A DNA stretch of 6,156 nt. It comes from Thermoplasmata archaeon. Its GTDB lineage: Archaea > Thermoplasmatota > Thermoplasmata > Thermoplasmatales > Thermoplasmataceae. The DNA lies in the NCBI GenBank assembly GCA_021845155.1, contig JAKBSB010000083.1:1-6156 (forward strand), read 5' to 3'. Below the pieces are notes generated by a model. The model saw nothing but the letters and a program-made list of their open reading frames with translations, ran no database searches and was not told the origin of the DNA. Below, one piece after another: positions 1 to 5,836 of the stretch. Made by a program: the position numbers and the translations under genes. Position 1 is the stretch's first letter; the number at the start of each line of letters is the position of its first letter.

Positions 1-765
1 TAATATGTTGTCATAAATATCATGGGAAAACTCTATACAATAAGGGATGCCTGTAAAATACTCCAACTCAATCCGAACACACTCAGGAAGTGGGACAGGG
101 AAGGCAAGATCAGGTGCATCAGGCTCTCAAACAACTTCCGGCGTGTGCCTGAGAGCGAGATCAATCGTATACTCGGCATAAAAAATAACAGGATGTCTTT
201 CATCTATGCAAGGGTATCCTCACATGATCAGAAAGCCGATCTGGACAGGCAGATACAGAAATTGCAGACAGTATCACCGGAATCCCATGTTGTCTCAGAC
301 ATAAGGAGCGGAATGAAGTTTAACAGGAAAGGTTTTATTGAACTTCTGGATCTGATAGAGGCTGATAAGGTATCCGCCATATACATAAATAAATCGCCAA
401 TGAAGACAGTATATGTGAATCCACGAGGGACCTCCTCAGAGTGTCCCGTATGCGGTGAAAAGGTAAAGCACCCAACGTGGAAGATATCCAGATGCAACAA
501 CTGTGATCGGGACTACGACAGGGACAGGCTGGCCTCTCTGACCATAACCCACCGTGGCATCGATCTTTGCGGAGATCCGTTCCCCGTGAGTGCGTCGGCC
601 TCTTGGCAGTCCATGAAGGATGAATACCTGTACATCAGAGATAAACCTGAAATCCCTGAAGCAGGTTCGACTGAGACTGCCTACGCTGCGAACAGGACAG
701 GTGCATAACATTGCACAATGTTTTGAGAACGGTGTTCTGGAAGAATGTAATGATAATGGAGGCGG
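1..765 (+). mobile_element. IS607-family transposon remnant (internal deletion derivative)
   Basis: The region carries the 5' part of an IS607 tnpA followed directly by the 3' part of the partner tnpB, in the normal tnpA-tnpB order. A simple internal deletion explains this: it removed the recombinase C-terminus and roughly the first three quarters of tnpB. The left end is not visible because tnpA starts only 21 bases into the window. The right end must lie between the tnpB stop (706-708) and about 765, where the alpha/beta hydrolase reading frame is clearly established. No terminal inverted repeats are expected, since IS607 elements lack them, and I see none. The right boundary is therefore approximate. 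Confidence 0.75.
22..708 (+). pseudogene. In-frame TnpA(N-term)::TnpB(C-term) fusion from an IS607-family element
   Basis: This 228-residue ORF joins two transposon proteins. Residues 3-52 form the MerR-like helix-turn-helix of IS607 TnpA (YTIRDACKIL, then NTLRKWDREGKI). Residues 59-122 are the start of a serine-recombinase domain: YARVSS places the likely nucleophile at Ser66, and DLDRQI follows. Near residues 122-127 (about 385-402) the sequence switches to the TnpB C-terminus. That part has YVNPRGTSSECPVCG, a four-cysteine zinc finger (Cys141, 144, 158, 161) and the last RuvC segment YDRDRLASLTI, with Asp168 the likely catalytic acid. The recombinase lacks its C-terminal part, and the TnpB part lacks the earlier RuvC acidic residues and the RNA-binding domains. 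Neither activity should remain. A DNA-binding or regulatory role for the intact HTH is conceivable but unproven. The frame is open across the joint, so the product could still be made. Confidence 0.85.
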
Positions 766-766
766 T

Positions 767-1075
767 TTGAAATGGCCCCTGACTTATAAAATGCTGGAGA
801 ACATGGCGTTTGACATAAATAAGGACGACAAGGAATGGGTGATGTCGAAAGTGGTCCCTCAACCAATAAAGATGTTCCAGGATGTAATATCACTTTCACC
901 GGACTATAACAAAATCACAAAAGCATTCATTTTTTGCCCCAGAGATCGAAAATTCAAAGGAGAAATAAGGAGCAGGTACAAAGACGAGGAATATGCCACC
1001 ATGGAATCTGGACATTACTCAATGGTATCCAAACCACGGGAGCTTGCTGAAATTCTTATAGGGCTTTGTCAGTAA
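767..1075 (+). pseudogene. Alpha/beta hydrolase, C-terminal fragment (esterase / hydroxynitrile lyase-like)
   Basis: About 103 residues match the C-terminal half of small alpha/beta-hydrolase-fold esterases of the plant hydroxynitrile lyase / salicylate-binding-protein type. The cap-end segment carries the family-typical VVPQPIKMF. The acid-bearing strand reads AFIFCPRDRKF, with the likely catalytic Asp codon at 944-946. The terminal part, SGHYSMVSKPRELAEIL, has the likely catalytic His codon at 1013-1015. Family members usually have about 230-260 residues, so the N-terminal half with the oxyanion loop and the nucleophile Ser elbow is missing. The frame extends upstream to an ATG at 620, but that part overlaps the TnpB tail in another frame and is probably meaningless. 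The hydrolase frame may begin as early as about 712. The fragment abuts the IS607 remnant, which suggests that insertion or deletion removed the 5' half. It should be inactive. Confidence 0.72.
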
Positions 1076-1449
1076 TTTTCCGGATACCTATCCTTTGATA
1101 ATTGTCATCGAATACCAACATTTCGGTCATATGTATGTTAGTTGATGTCTGTCGGTTTAGTGTTCAGGGCTGTTATTGATGAGATTGCTCAGAATAAATA
1201 GATTTGACATCGCTTCTATGAGGTTTTTCCACGGTAATTCTTGGTCTTGTTTATCTGGATGATGGTCTTGAGGTATCTTTTCTATGTCTTCTGTTCTCAT
1301 GCCTCTTATCATGGAAAAGCCGGTGTATGTCAGTGTGTAATTGAAGTCTTTGGCCTTCCGAAATCCAGAAAGATAATAACCAGACATGTTTCTTATCCCT
1401 GCTCATTTTCAATACGTGCGGGATTTCCAGAATATTCTTACATATGCTA
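1076..1449. other. Gene-poor stretch, no confident gene
   Basis: These 370-odd bases separate the hydrolase fragment from the Lrp promoter. The only open frames are short: 1157-1387 on the reverse strand (76 codons) and 1241-1450 on the forward strand (69 codons). They overlap each other, and neither has a convincing promoter or ribosome binding site. I see no RNA gene or clear repeat. The stretch is most simply decayed coding sequence left after the mobile-element activity to its left. Confidence 0.5.
1157..1387 (-). pseudogene. Doubtful ORF, possibly a decayed transposase tail
   Basis: A 76-codon reverse-strand frame. I do not recognise it with confidence. The stretch TGFSMIRGMR recalls the region near the C-terminus of IS4-like archaeal transposases, where a Y/F-x-MIRxxR pattern precedes a hydrophobic end. 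The tail here (LFILSNLINNS) is also hydrophobic, but nothing else supports the match. A second reverse frame just upstream (about 1375-1437, reading NILEIPHVLKMSRDKKH) also looks protein-like, which would fit a frameshifted remnant. It could equally be chance. No transposase active-site residues are visible. Confidence 0.2.
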
Positions 1450-1476
1450 AGTAATGTATAAATATTACTTTGTAAT
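1450..1476 (+). promoter_or_regulatory. Lrp promoter: TATA box within an inverted-repeat operator
   Basis: TATAAATA at 1457-1464 lies at about -29 to -22 from the ATG at 1486, the spacing expected for a leaderless archaeal mRNA. The 7-base arms AAGTAAT (1449-1455) and ATTACTT (1464-1470) form a perfect inverted repeat around the TATA box. A third half-site, GTAAT (1472-1476), pairs with ATTAC (1464-1468) across 3 bases. A regulator bound here would block TBP, so autoregulation by the Lrp protein encoded just downstream is the obvious reading. That is inference. Confidence 0.65.
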
Positions 1477-1485
1477 AATATGTAT

Positions 1486-1989
1486 ATGACTGTTGATACA
1501 TTGGATATGAAGATAATAAATCTAATGATGGGTAACGCACGAATCAGCTGGAAAGAATTGGGGGACGAACTGGGATTATCGGCTCCAGCGGCGGCAGAAA
1601 GGGTTCACCAGCTACAGAAAGCGGGGATAATTGAAAGTTTCGCGGCAAATGTCAATGCAGAATCAATGGGCCTCCATGTAATTGCCTTTGTTGCGGTCAA
1701 CATAGATCTCCCTCATCACAGGACAGGATTTCTGGAAAGCGTCAAGATTCTAGAAGAAGTTCAGGAATGCCACCATATTGCAGGGGACTACGACTATCTC
1801 CTCAAGATAAGATGCAGAGATAACAAGCATCTTGATTTTGTTGTAAATGACGCACTGAAGGGGATACCCGGAGTAATAAGGACTCGCACAACCATTGTTC
1901 TGAGTACTGCGAAGGAAACAATTCGAATCCCTCTAAAACTTGAGGAAACAAACAATATGCAATCTTCAGGTTCACACAATTCTGGGTGA
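1486..1989 (+). CDS. Lrp/AsnC family transcriptional regulator
   Basis: A feast/famine-type DNA-binding regulator, complete at 167 residues from the ATG at 1486 (169 from the ATG at 1480). The later start is preferred because the TATA box is then correctly placed for a leaderless transcript, and the protein then begins MTVDTLDMKIINLM as Lrp proteins usually do. In the 169-residue numbering, residues 8-52 form the N-terminal helix-turn-helix (ISWKELGDELGLS, then AAERVHQLQKAGII). Residues 65-145 form the RAM ligand-binding and oligomerisation domain, with the family motif AGDYDYLLKI (101-110) and GVIRTRTTIVL (131-141). The protein should form dimers or octamers that respond to an amino acid or related small molecule, whose identity is not readable here. 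It precedes a LysE-type exporter by 6 bases, so the exporter is the probable target along with its own promoter. The short polar tail after residue 152 is unremarkable. Confidence 0.92.
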   Translation: MTVDTLDMKIINLMMGNARISWKELGDELGLSAPAAAERVHQLQKAGIIESFAANVNAESMGLHVIAFVAVNIDLPHHRTGFLESVKILEEVQECHHIAGDYDYLLKIRCRDNKHLDFVVNDALKGIPGVIRTRTTIVLSTAKETIRIPLKLEETNNMQSSGSHNSG

Positions 1990-1995
1990 AGTTAA
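1984..1995 (+). promoter_or_regulatory. Shine-Dalgarno site deciding the GTG start of the exporter
   Basis: GGGTGA (1984-1989) overlaps the Lrp stop codon and lies 6 bases before the GTG at 1996. GGTGA matches the usual archaeal anti-SD complement. It supports GTG initiation rather than the in-frame ATG at 2017, and implies translation of both genes from one mRNA. Confidence 0.7.
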
Positions 1996-2637
1996 GTGCC
2001 ACTTCCGTACATATTCATGCAGGGACTTCTCATAGGTTTCTCCATAGCGGCGCCAGTTGGTCCTATAGGAATCCTCTGTATCCAACGCACCATTAGATAC
2101 GGAAAGATCACTGGCATAACCAGTGGACTTGGCGCTGCCACTGCAGATGCTTTCTATGGCGCAGCAGCAGCCTTTGGTTTGGCAGTGGTTTCCGGCGTAC
2201 TGTTATCTGATCATATCTGGATACAGATGTTCGGAGGGATCGCGTTATGCTACTTTGGTTTGAGAACAGTTCGAAGACCGTTTGTAAGCTACGTATCAGC
2301 TGTAAACAAGAATCACCTGAAATGGAATTATCTTTCAACACTGGCCCTGACATTAACAAATCCCATGACTATTCTTCTTTTTGTGGCAGTATTTGCTTCA
2401 ATTGGTTTTGCATCCTCCTCAGATCCTGTGTATACCTCGGCATTCATAATTGCAGGTGTATTCAGCGGGTCCATGCTATGGTGGCTGGCACTCAGCACCT
2501 TCATCAGCACGATCCGGACAAAGTTGAGCAATAATGTCATGGAATGGATTGGACGGATTGCAGGTATGGCAATATTTGGCTTCGGCGTTACTGCAGCGGC
2601 AATGTCGTTAATTGAAGTTGCGGGTTACATTCTATAG
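1996..2637 (+). CDS. LysE/RhtB family amino-acid exporter (translocator)
   Basis: A 213-residue polytopic membrane protein of the LysE family, which exports amino acids or related metabolites across the cytoplasmic membrane. The start is GTG, chosen for the SD site 6 bases upstream. About six membrane segments can be seen near residues 5-29, 40-66, 68-92, 112-138, 147-172 and 183-208. Family signatures are the N-terminal FSIAAPVGPIGILCI followed by RTIRYG, then GLGAATADAFYGA, and TNPMTILLF in the fourth segment. The length is normal (about 200-215), and no disruption is visible. Co-transcription with the Lrp-type gene just upstream repeats the common pairing of LysE exporters with a substrate-sensing regulator. 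The substrate cannot be read from sequence: basic amino acids, threonine/homoserine and leucine are all known for the family. Confidence 0.9.
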   Translation: MPLPYIFMQGLLIGFSIAAPVGPIGILCIQRTIRYGKITGITSGLGAATADAFYGAAAAFGLAVVSGVLLSDHIWIQMFGGIALCYFGLRTVRRPFVSYVSAVNKNHLKWNYLSTLALTLTNPMTILLFVAVFASIGFASSSDPVYTSAFIIAGVFSGSMLWWLALSTFISTIRTKLSNNVMEWIGRIAGMAIFGFGVTAAAMSLIEVAGYIL

Positions 2638-2638
2638 T

Positions 2639-2652
2639 CTAGTTTTATTTGA
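2639..2652 (+). terminator. Possible U-rich terminator after the Lrp-LysE operon
   Basis: AGTTTTATTTG follows the exporter stop within a few bases. Archaeal termination often needs only a short U-rich stretch, so this is a reasonable stop for the operon. No hairpin precedes it. Confidence 0.35.
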
Positions 2653-2721
2653 AGCAATCAGGGGCCGGTACAGTATTCACTTAATTAAATAATCTGCACC
2701 CTACCTATCCTTTTATGCATT

Positions 2722-2800
2722 ATGGCAAATTAATTGTGTAGGTTTAGCTATTCGAAGAATCACAATTTCTATGAAATTAACCTACTCTGCAAAATGCCAT
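2722..2800. repeat. Interrupted inverted repeat in the convergent intergenic region
   Basis: Nested arms pair across about 79 bases: ATGGCA (2722-2727) with TGCCAT (2795-2800), and GTAGGTT (2738-2744) with AACCTAC (2779-2785). The spacers between outer and inner arms are nearly equal (10 and 9 bases) but do not pair. It lies between the ends of the exporter and the S41 peptidase. It may be a weak terminator-type fold, a decayed miniature element, or chance. Confidence 0.3.
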
Positions 2801-2856
2801 TTTCCGGCAGATTCCTTATCGAACGCGATGTTAGTTTGAACACGAATTTTTAATGA

Positions 2857-4416
2857 CTATTGTTTGCCTGCCACTGAAAGTACGTGACTTATAGTTTCCA
2901 GCAGGATCGTGTCTGAATCCCACCCGCGTTTTTTGAAATTTTCCATGCCTATAGGAATGTCGGGATTGATGTTGTAAAATACAGGTTCTTCAGGGAATTT
3001 TAGCATTAATTTTGACGATACCCACCCCTTGAGTCCTGAAACAGTCAAGGAAAAACGAATGGTGTTGGTGAATGCATTGGCAGCTTGAGAAGGTGTAATT
3101 CCAATTACAGTTGCCCCACATTTTTTCAGGATTGATAAGAGGTCAAAACCGGCACTAAATGTCCAGGCTGAGCATAGTACGTATGCCCTTATTCCAGTGA
3201 CAGAGGTGTAACGTTTCTCATATTTCGTGAAAGTCTGTGACAACCCCACTATCTCTTTCCATTCTTCGGGGTTCAATCCTCTCTTTCCTGCAAGCCATTT
3301 ATTCATTTCCTGAAAAGTATACCCATCAAAGGTTTCCGTATTATTTTTAAGGTGAAATTGACTTCTATACCATTGTGAATGCCTTTCTATGTCATATCCT
3401 TCATCCACTTTCCAGGATCTGCTTCCATAAAGGAAATAAGCTAAAATATGCGCTAAATAAGAGTTGCCTCCACTGTTCTTCTGTAGATCCACGATTATAT
3501 CCTTTATGCCTTTCTCATTCATTAGCTGAAGAAGGTCAGTAATAGCCTCAGAGGCTGAAGGTATTCCAGATATTATTTCCTCAATCCTCCCGTTGGTTTC
3601 TATTCCCTGTTTTTCAAGAAGTTCTTTCAGGAAGGATTTGCTTGCCCCAAATTTCAGCTGTGATTCATAGCTTTCCCTGTATTTTCTCATGGAATCTATT
3701 CTGATATATCCGATTCTATCTTCAAGTATTCCATATGAAATGTCCGATTCCAGAGATACTGGAAAATTCAGTGAGTGATGTTCTATTAGCATACCTGGAA
3801 CTTCTGGGCTGCAATGGACAGTAATCTTTTGTATTGAATTGTCCTCTTGAGATATCAGAGTGTATGTTATGTGGTCCATATTGCGAGAGCCATTTCCAGT
3901 AAGAAATGAAATCATGCACGGATCTATAAGCGCATCTGCAAGATGGACAAGATTACTGTACATTCCATTTGCACCTCTAATCTCAAGGAGTCTAGATGAC
4001 AACTCTTCTATTGGAATTCCGTTCACGGCCAGAATACTCTGCCCAATAAGATTGGTACACTTGGTTTCGTACACACCCATAATGATAAGCTTCTCTTCGA
4101 TCGGTTCCAGTTCTAGCCAGATTCGACCTTTGGGGCAATTTAACCGATCCATAAATGTATGGCCATCTCCTAAGAGTGCTGTAATTTTGCATGCCACCAT
4201 ATACATTTGTGCTATGTCCAGAGTTTCTGGTAAGTTACGTATAATGTCATTAACCCTAATGTAAAACTTAACCTGTGAACCAAAATTCATAAAAGGGTCT
4301 GGGTGTGCCTCTGTCAATATTTTAAGAAGTTGGAATATGTCCAGTAATGCCTCATCTCTTGTGAACTTCAGAGCATTGCTCCCCATGCTTCTATATTGGC
4401 GCATCTCCTTAAACAT
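2857..4416 (-). CDS. S41 family (tricorn/C-terminal-processing type) serine peptidase
   Basis: The product has 519 residues from the ATG at 4416. The same frame is open to a TTG at 4437 (526 residues, numbering used here), and no clear SD separates the two. The helical N-terminal part (28-95) ends in LLGDGHTFM, the conserved D-x-H-T motif of S41 proteins. A PDZ-like segment follows (IGQSILAVNGIPIEEL, 131-146). The catalytic core has IGYIRID (242-248), IKDIIVDLQKNSGGNS (311-326) and the nucleophile turn AWTFSAGFDL with likely Ser428. A typical NPDIPI lies near the end (491-496). The T-x-G-x-G-type lysine segment of CtpA is absent; TPSQAANAF stands there. A Ser/His arrangement as in tricorn-like members is therefore more likely than Ser/Lys. 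I see no signal peptide or membrane anchor, so a cytoplasmic peptidase acting on peptides is the simplest view. The substrate is unknown. It is a stand-alone gene, convergent with the exporter and divergent from the antitoxin gene. Confidence 0.85.
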   Translation of the reverse strand: MFKEMRQYRSMGSNALKFTRDEALLDIFQLLKILTEAHPDPFMNFGSQVKFYIRVNDIIRNLPETLDIAQMYMVACKITALLGDGHTFMDRLNCPKGRIWLELEPIEEKLIIMGVYETKCTNLIGQSILAVNGIPIEELSSRLLEIRGANGMYSNLVHLADALIDPCMISFLTGNGSRNMDHITYTLISQEDNSIQKITVHCSPEVPGMLIEHHSLNFPVSLESDISYGILEDRIGYIRIDSMRKYRESYESQLKFGASKSFLKELLEKQGIETNGRIEEIISGIPSASEAITDLLQLMNEKGIKDIIVDLQKNSGGNSYLAHILAYFLYGSRSWKVDEGYDIERHSQWYRSQFHLKNNTETFDGYTFQEMNKWLAGKRGLNPEEWKEIVGLSQTFTKYEKRYTSVTGIRAYVLCSAWTFSAGFDLLSILKKCGATVIGITPSQAANAFTNTIRFSLTVSGLKGWVSSKLMLKFPEEPVFYNINPDIPIGMENFKKRGWDSDTILLETISHVLSVAGKQ

Positions 4417-4470
4417 TTGCGATAAGTTATTCAACAAAGGGATGGACTATCCCGAACAAAGGAATTCTGC

Positions 4471-4479
4471 AAGTATAAT
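4471..4479 (-). promoter_or_regulatory. Candidate TATA box for the S41 peptidase gene
   Basis: On the reverse strand this reads ATTATACTT. It would place transcription start near 4449, about 33 bases before the ATG at 4416 and 12 before the TTG at 4437. No better box lies closer to either start. Confidence 0.35.
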
Positions 4480-4516
4480 GGCAGCTCATTTCTGATTACC
4501 AGTTAATTGTATAAGT

Positions 4517-4524
4517 CTATATAT
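4517..4524 (+). promoter_or_regulatory. TATA box of the antitoxin-like gene (leaderless)
   Basis: CTATATAT is centred about 26 bases before the ATG at 4546. This is the standard distance for an archaeal transcript that begins at its start codon. There is no SD in front of the ATG, in agreement with a leaderless mRNA. The promoter appears intact. Confidence 0.6.
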
Positions 4525-4545
4525 TATATATGAACATATATTACC

Positions 4546-4809
4546 ATGGGAAGCAAACCAATTATCCCCTATCCGAGGTTAGATACCGTTCTCATGGTAG
4601 AAGATACTCTGAGGAAATCGGAGGAATCTCCATCAAAGAGGCAGCTTTGGCTTTCATTGGAAAAGAAAGTAATGTATCAAACGTTCAATCTAATCATTTC
4701 GTACCTGGAAGATTCAGGGAAGATTGTCCAAAATAAAGGTAAGATAATCTGGGTGTGGGATCCAGATCTAGTAGGGAAGTACAGTGATGTCAAGCTGGTG
4801 CTTAAGTAG
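4546..4809 (+). CDS. Small antitoxin-like winged-helix protein paired with a RelE/ParE-type toxin
   Basis: An 87-residue protein of a small archaeal family I recognise by its PYPRLDTVLMVED opening, the KKVMYQTFNLIISYLEDSGKI middle and the KIIWVWDPDL end. The middle (about 33-60) reads as a recognition-helix region, and residues 61-72 as a beta wing, so a small winged-helix DNA-binding fold is likely. Such proteins are found next to RelE/ParE-like toxin genes. Here the matching toxin reading frame follows immediately, which supports an antitoxin and autorepressor role by context; I know of no direct test. The start is fixed by the TATA box 26 bases upstream. The gene looks intact while its toxin partner is broken, so it may survive as an orphan antitoxin or repressor. 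Confidence 0.72.
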   Translation: MGSKPIIPYPRLDTVLMVEDTLRKSEESPSKRQLWLSLEKKVMYQTFNLIISYLEDSGKIVQNKGKIIWVWDPDLVGKYSDVKLVLK

Positions 4810-4810
4810 T

Positions 4811-5095
4811 GTCGATAAAAGGATCACTGTGGCGTTCGCGGATGAAGATATCCAGCGAGCATACTTCAAGGTGAAGACCGACAACCTCCCACTCTAGAAG
4901 TTTCTGGAAAGAGCGACAGATGATATTAAGGCAAATCCTTTCTGCGGAATTCAAATACCAAAACAACAGATACCAAAATCCTACGTGCGGGATTATGACA
5001 TTAATAACCTGTGGAAGTACAATCTACCCAACGCTTGGAGGATAGTGTATTCTGTTGCTGGAAACGAAGTGGAAATAATTGCGATATTGCTGTTG
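4811..5095 (+). pseudogene. Broken RelE/ParE-superfamily toxin
   Basis: Read in one frame, 4811-5095 encodes a RelE/ParE-like toxin, the usual partner of the upstream small protein. Visible family segments are AFADEDIQRAYFKV, then FLERATDDIKANPFCGIQIP, IPKSYVRDYDINNLWKYNLP and NAWRIVYSVAGNEVEIIAIL. RelE-fold toxins cleave mRNA at the ribosome or, in ParE-like members, block gyrase; which applies here is unknown. Three defects are visible. No ATG opens the frame: the only nearby candidate is a GTG at 4829, and 4811 is GTC. An in-frame TAG stands at 4895-4897. The C-terminal strand, normally ending in an EW-x-x-H-x-x-Y-type tail, is replaced after about 5092 by unrelated sequence. An ATG at 4985 could start only a 35-residue toxin scrap. 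The gene is dead unless recoded. Confidence 0.78.
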
Positions 5096-5274
5096 GAACA
5101 ACAGACAATAGGTTACTTATTGCCCCTGAATGGTTTCCTACACCCGGTGAGCCTTATCCGCCCTCGCACAATGCGTTCAGAAAGATTGTCACCGAATCTG
5201 GAGCAACCTCTCTCCTTACCTCACATGCCTCAAGTATATACGGATATCTCCAGGAACTAATCAAGCAAATTTAG
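5096..5274 (+). pseudogene. Unidentified gene fragment joined to the toxin pseudogene
   Basis: The forward frame ending at 5272-5274 gives a protein-like tail: RLLIAPEWFPTPGEPYPPSH, then AFRKIVTESGATSLLTS and SSIYGYLQELIKQI. Its composition (Pro/Gly-rich loop followed by amphipathic helices) looks like a real protein C-terminus rather than an antisense shadow. I cannot name the family. Upstream of about 5096 the same frame overlaps the toxin remnant in another frame and is meaningless. It is best read as the 3' scrap of a second gene, joined by the deletion that removed the toxin end. Confidence 0.4.
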
Positions 5275-5359
5275 GTCTAAGAACACAACACGTGAAGCTT
5301 AATTTGTAGATAGACACATAACAATGTTTCATATAGGCGTGCTGACTGCCTTTCTGTAG

Positions 5360-5836
5360 TCACTTGATTGGGACCATGAGGATAAGTTCTTTTCGACTCC
5401 TGTAATATTCCACGAAGAATCTCTGAGGATCAACTATATTCTTAGATTCCATTTTCTCAAATTGCTCTGATATCCGGTCGATATGTTCTTCCCAATCTAT
5501 TATTACCTCTCTCTCATATTCTCCTTTTGGCAGTACTATTTCCTGTAATCCAAGTTTGCTTGCATCTTCTTCTTGAACCTTGACACATGCAAAATATGTC
5601 AGGTGATCCCCCTCCAGTTTCGACAGTCCATAGAATTTTCTCCCTTTCAACGAAGGAAGCTTTCTCTCCAAATTATCAAATGTTTTGCCTGCAGAAACTG
5701 GACCATCTGGCGATTGTAGGCCAATAAGTTTTACATCAGTGTCTATAAGATATCTCATCAGTGTCACCCAAAGATGATGCCGTGATATATTTAACTTTCC
5801 AGCAATCTCATATAAATTTTCACCTTTTGGCAACAA
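5360..5836 (-). CDS. GyrI-like effector-binding protein, probably with an N-terminal winged helix
   Basis: Residues 62-158 match the GyrI-like small-molecule-binding domain found in AraC/BmrR-type regulators. Visible are GRKFYGLSKL, YFACVKV, LPKGEYEREVIIDWEEHIDR, then FFVEYYRSRKELILMVPI at the end. Residues 8-40 (LYEIAGKLNISRHHLWVTLM) resemble a winged-helix recognition region whose first helix is cut short. The start is uncertain. This frame opens with TTG codons at 5836 and 5833 directly after an in-frame TAA (5839-5837). An ATG at 5758 has GGTGA at 5768-5764, 5 bases upstream, and an AT-rich box (5787-5794), and would give only the GyrI-like part (132 residues). Either the gene is an HTH-sensor fusion with a weak start, or the HTH is a remnant and only the sensor is made. 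It is divergent from an ArsR-type gene. The ligand is unknown. Confidence 0.7.
   Translation of the reverse strand: MLPKGENLYEIAGKLNISRHHLWVTLMRYLIDTDVKLIGLQSPDGPVSAGKTFDNLERKLPSLKGRKFYGLSKLEGDHLTYFACVKVQEEDASKLGLQEIVLPKGEYEREVIIDWEEHIDRISEQFEKMESKNIVDPQRFFVEYYRSRKELILMVPIK

Noticed and set aside
228..711. Reverse-strand ORFs opposite the IS607 fusion
   Set aside because: The forward frame has clear recombinase and zinc-finger motifs; the reverse frames show none.
620..766. ATG at 620 as the true start of the hydrolase gene
   Set aside because: It lies inside the TnpB tail in another frame, and the N-terminal residues it would add do not resemble a hydrolase.
3860..4264. 134-codon forward ORF inside the S41 gene
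   Set aside because: It is antisense to well-conserved peptidase sequence, has a Ser/Ile/Arg-rich shadow-like composition, no domain and no promoter.
4530..4736. 68-codon forward ORF overlapping the antitoxin gene
   Set aside because: It starts upstream of the antitoxin ATG in another frame and has no family features; the antitoxin frame is recognisable and has a well-placed TATA box.
4895..4897. TAG in the toxin read as pyrrolysine or otherwise recoded
   Set aside because: TAG is the ordinary terminator of the exporter, the S41 peptidase and the antitoxin-like gene in this window, and the toxin has also lost its start and C-terminus.
5125..5150. EWF after the toxin joint read as the natural toxin C-terminus restored by a frameshift
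   Set aside because: Only these three residues fit; the following sequence continues for some 45 residues with no H-x-x-Y tail, whereas the toxin should end soon after.
5343..5362. Small hairpin TGACT/AGTCA at the end of the GyrI-like gene as a terminator
   Set aside because: Arms of only 5 bases, no T-run on the reverse strand, and it overlaps the stop codon.
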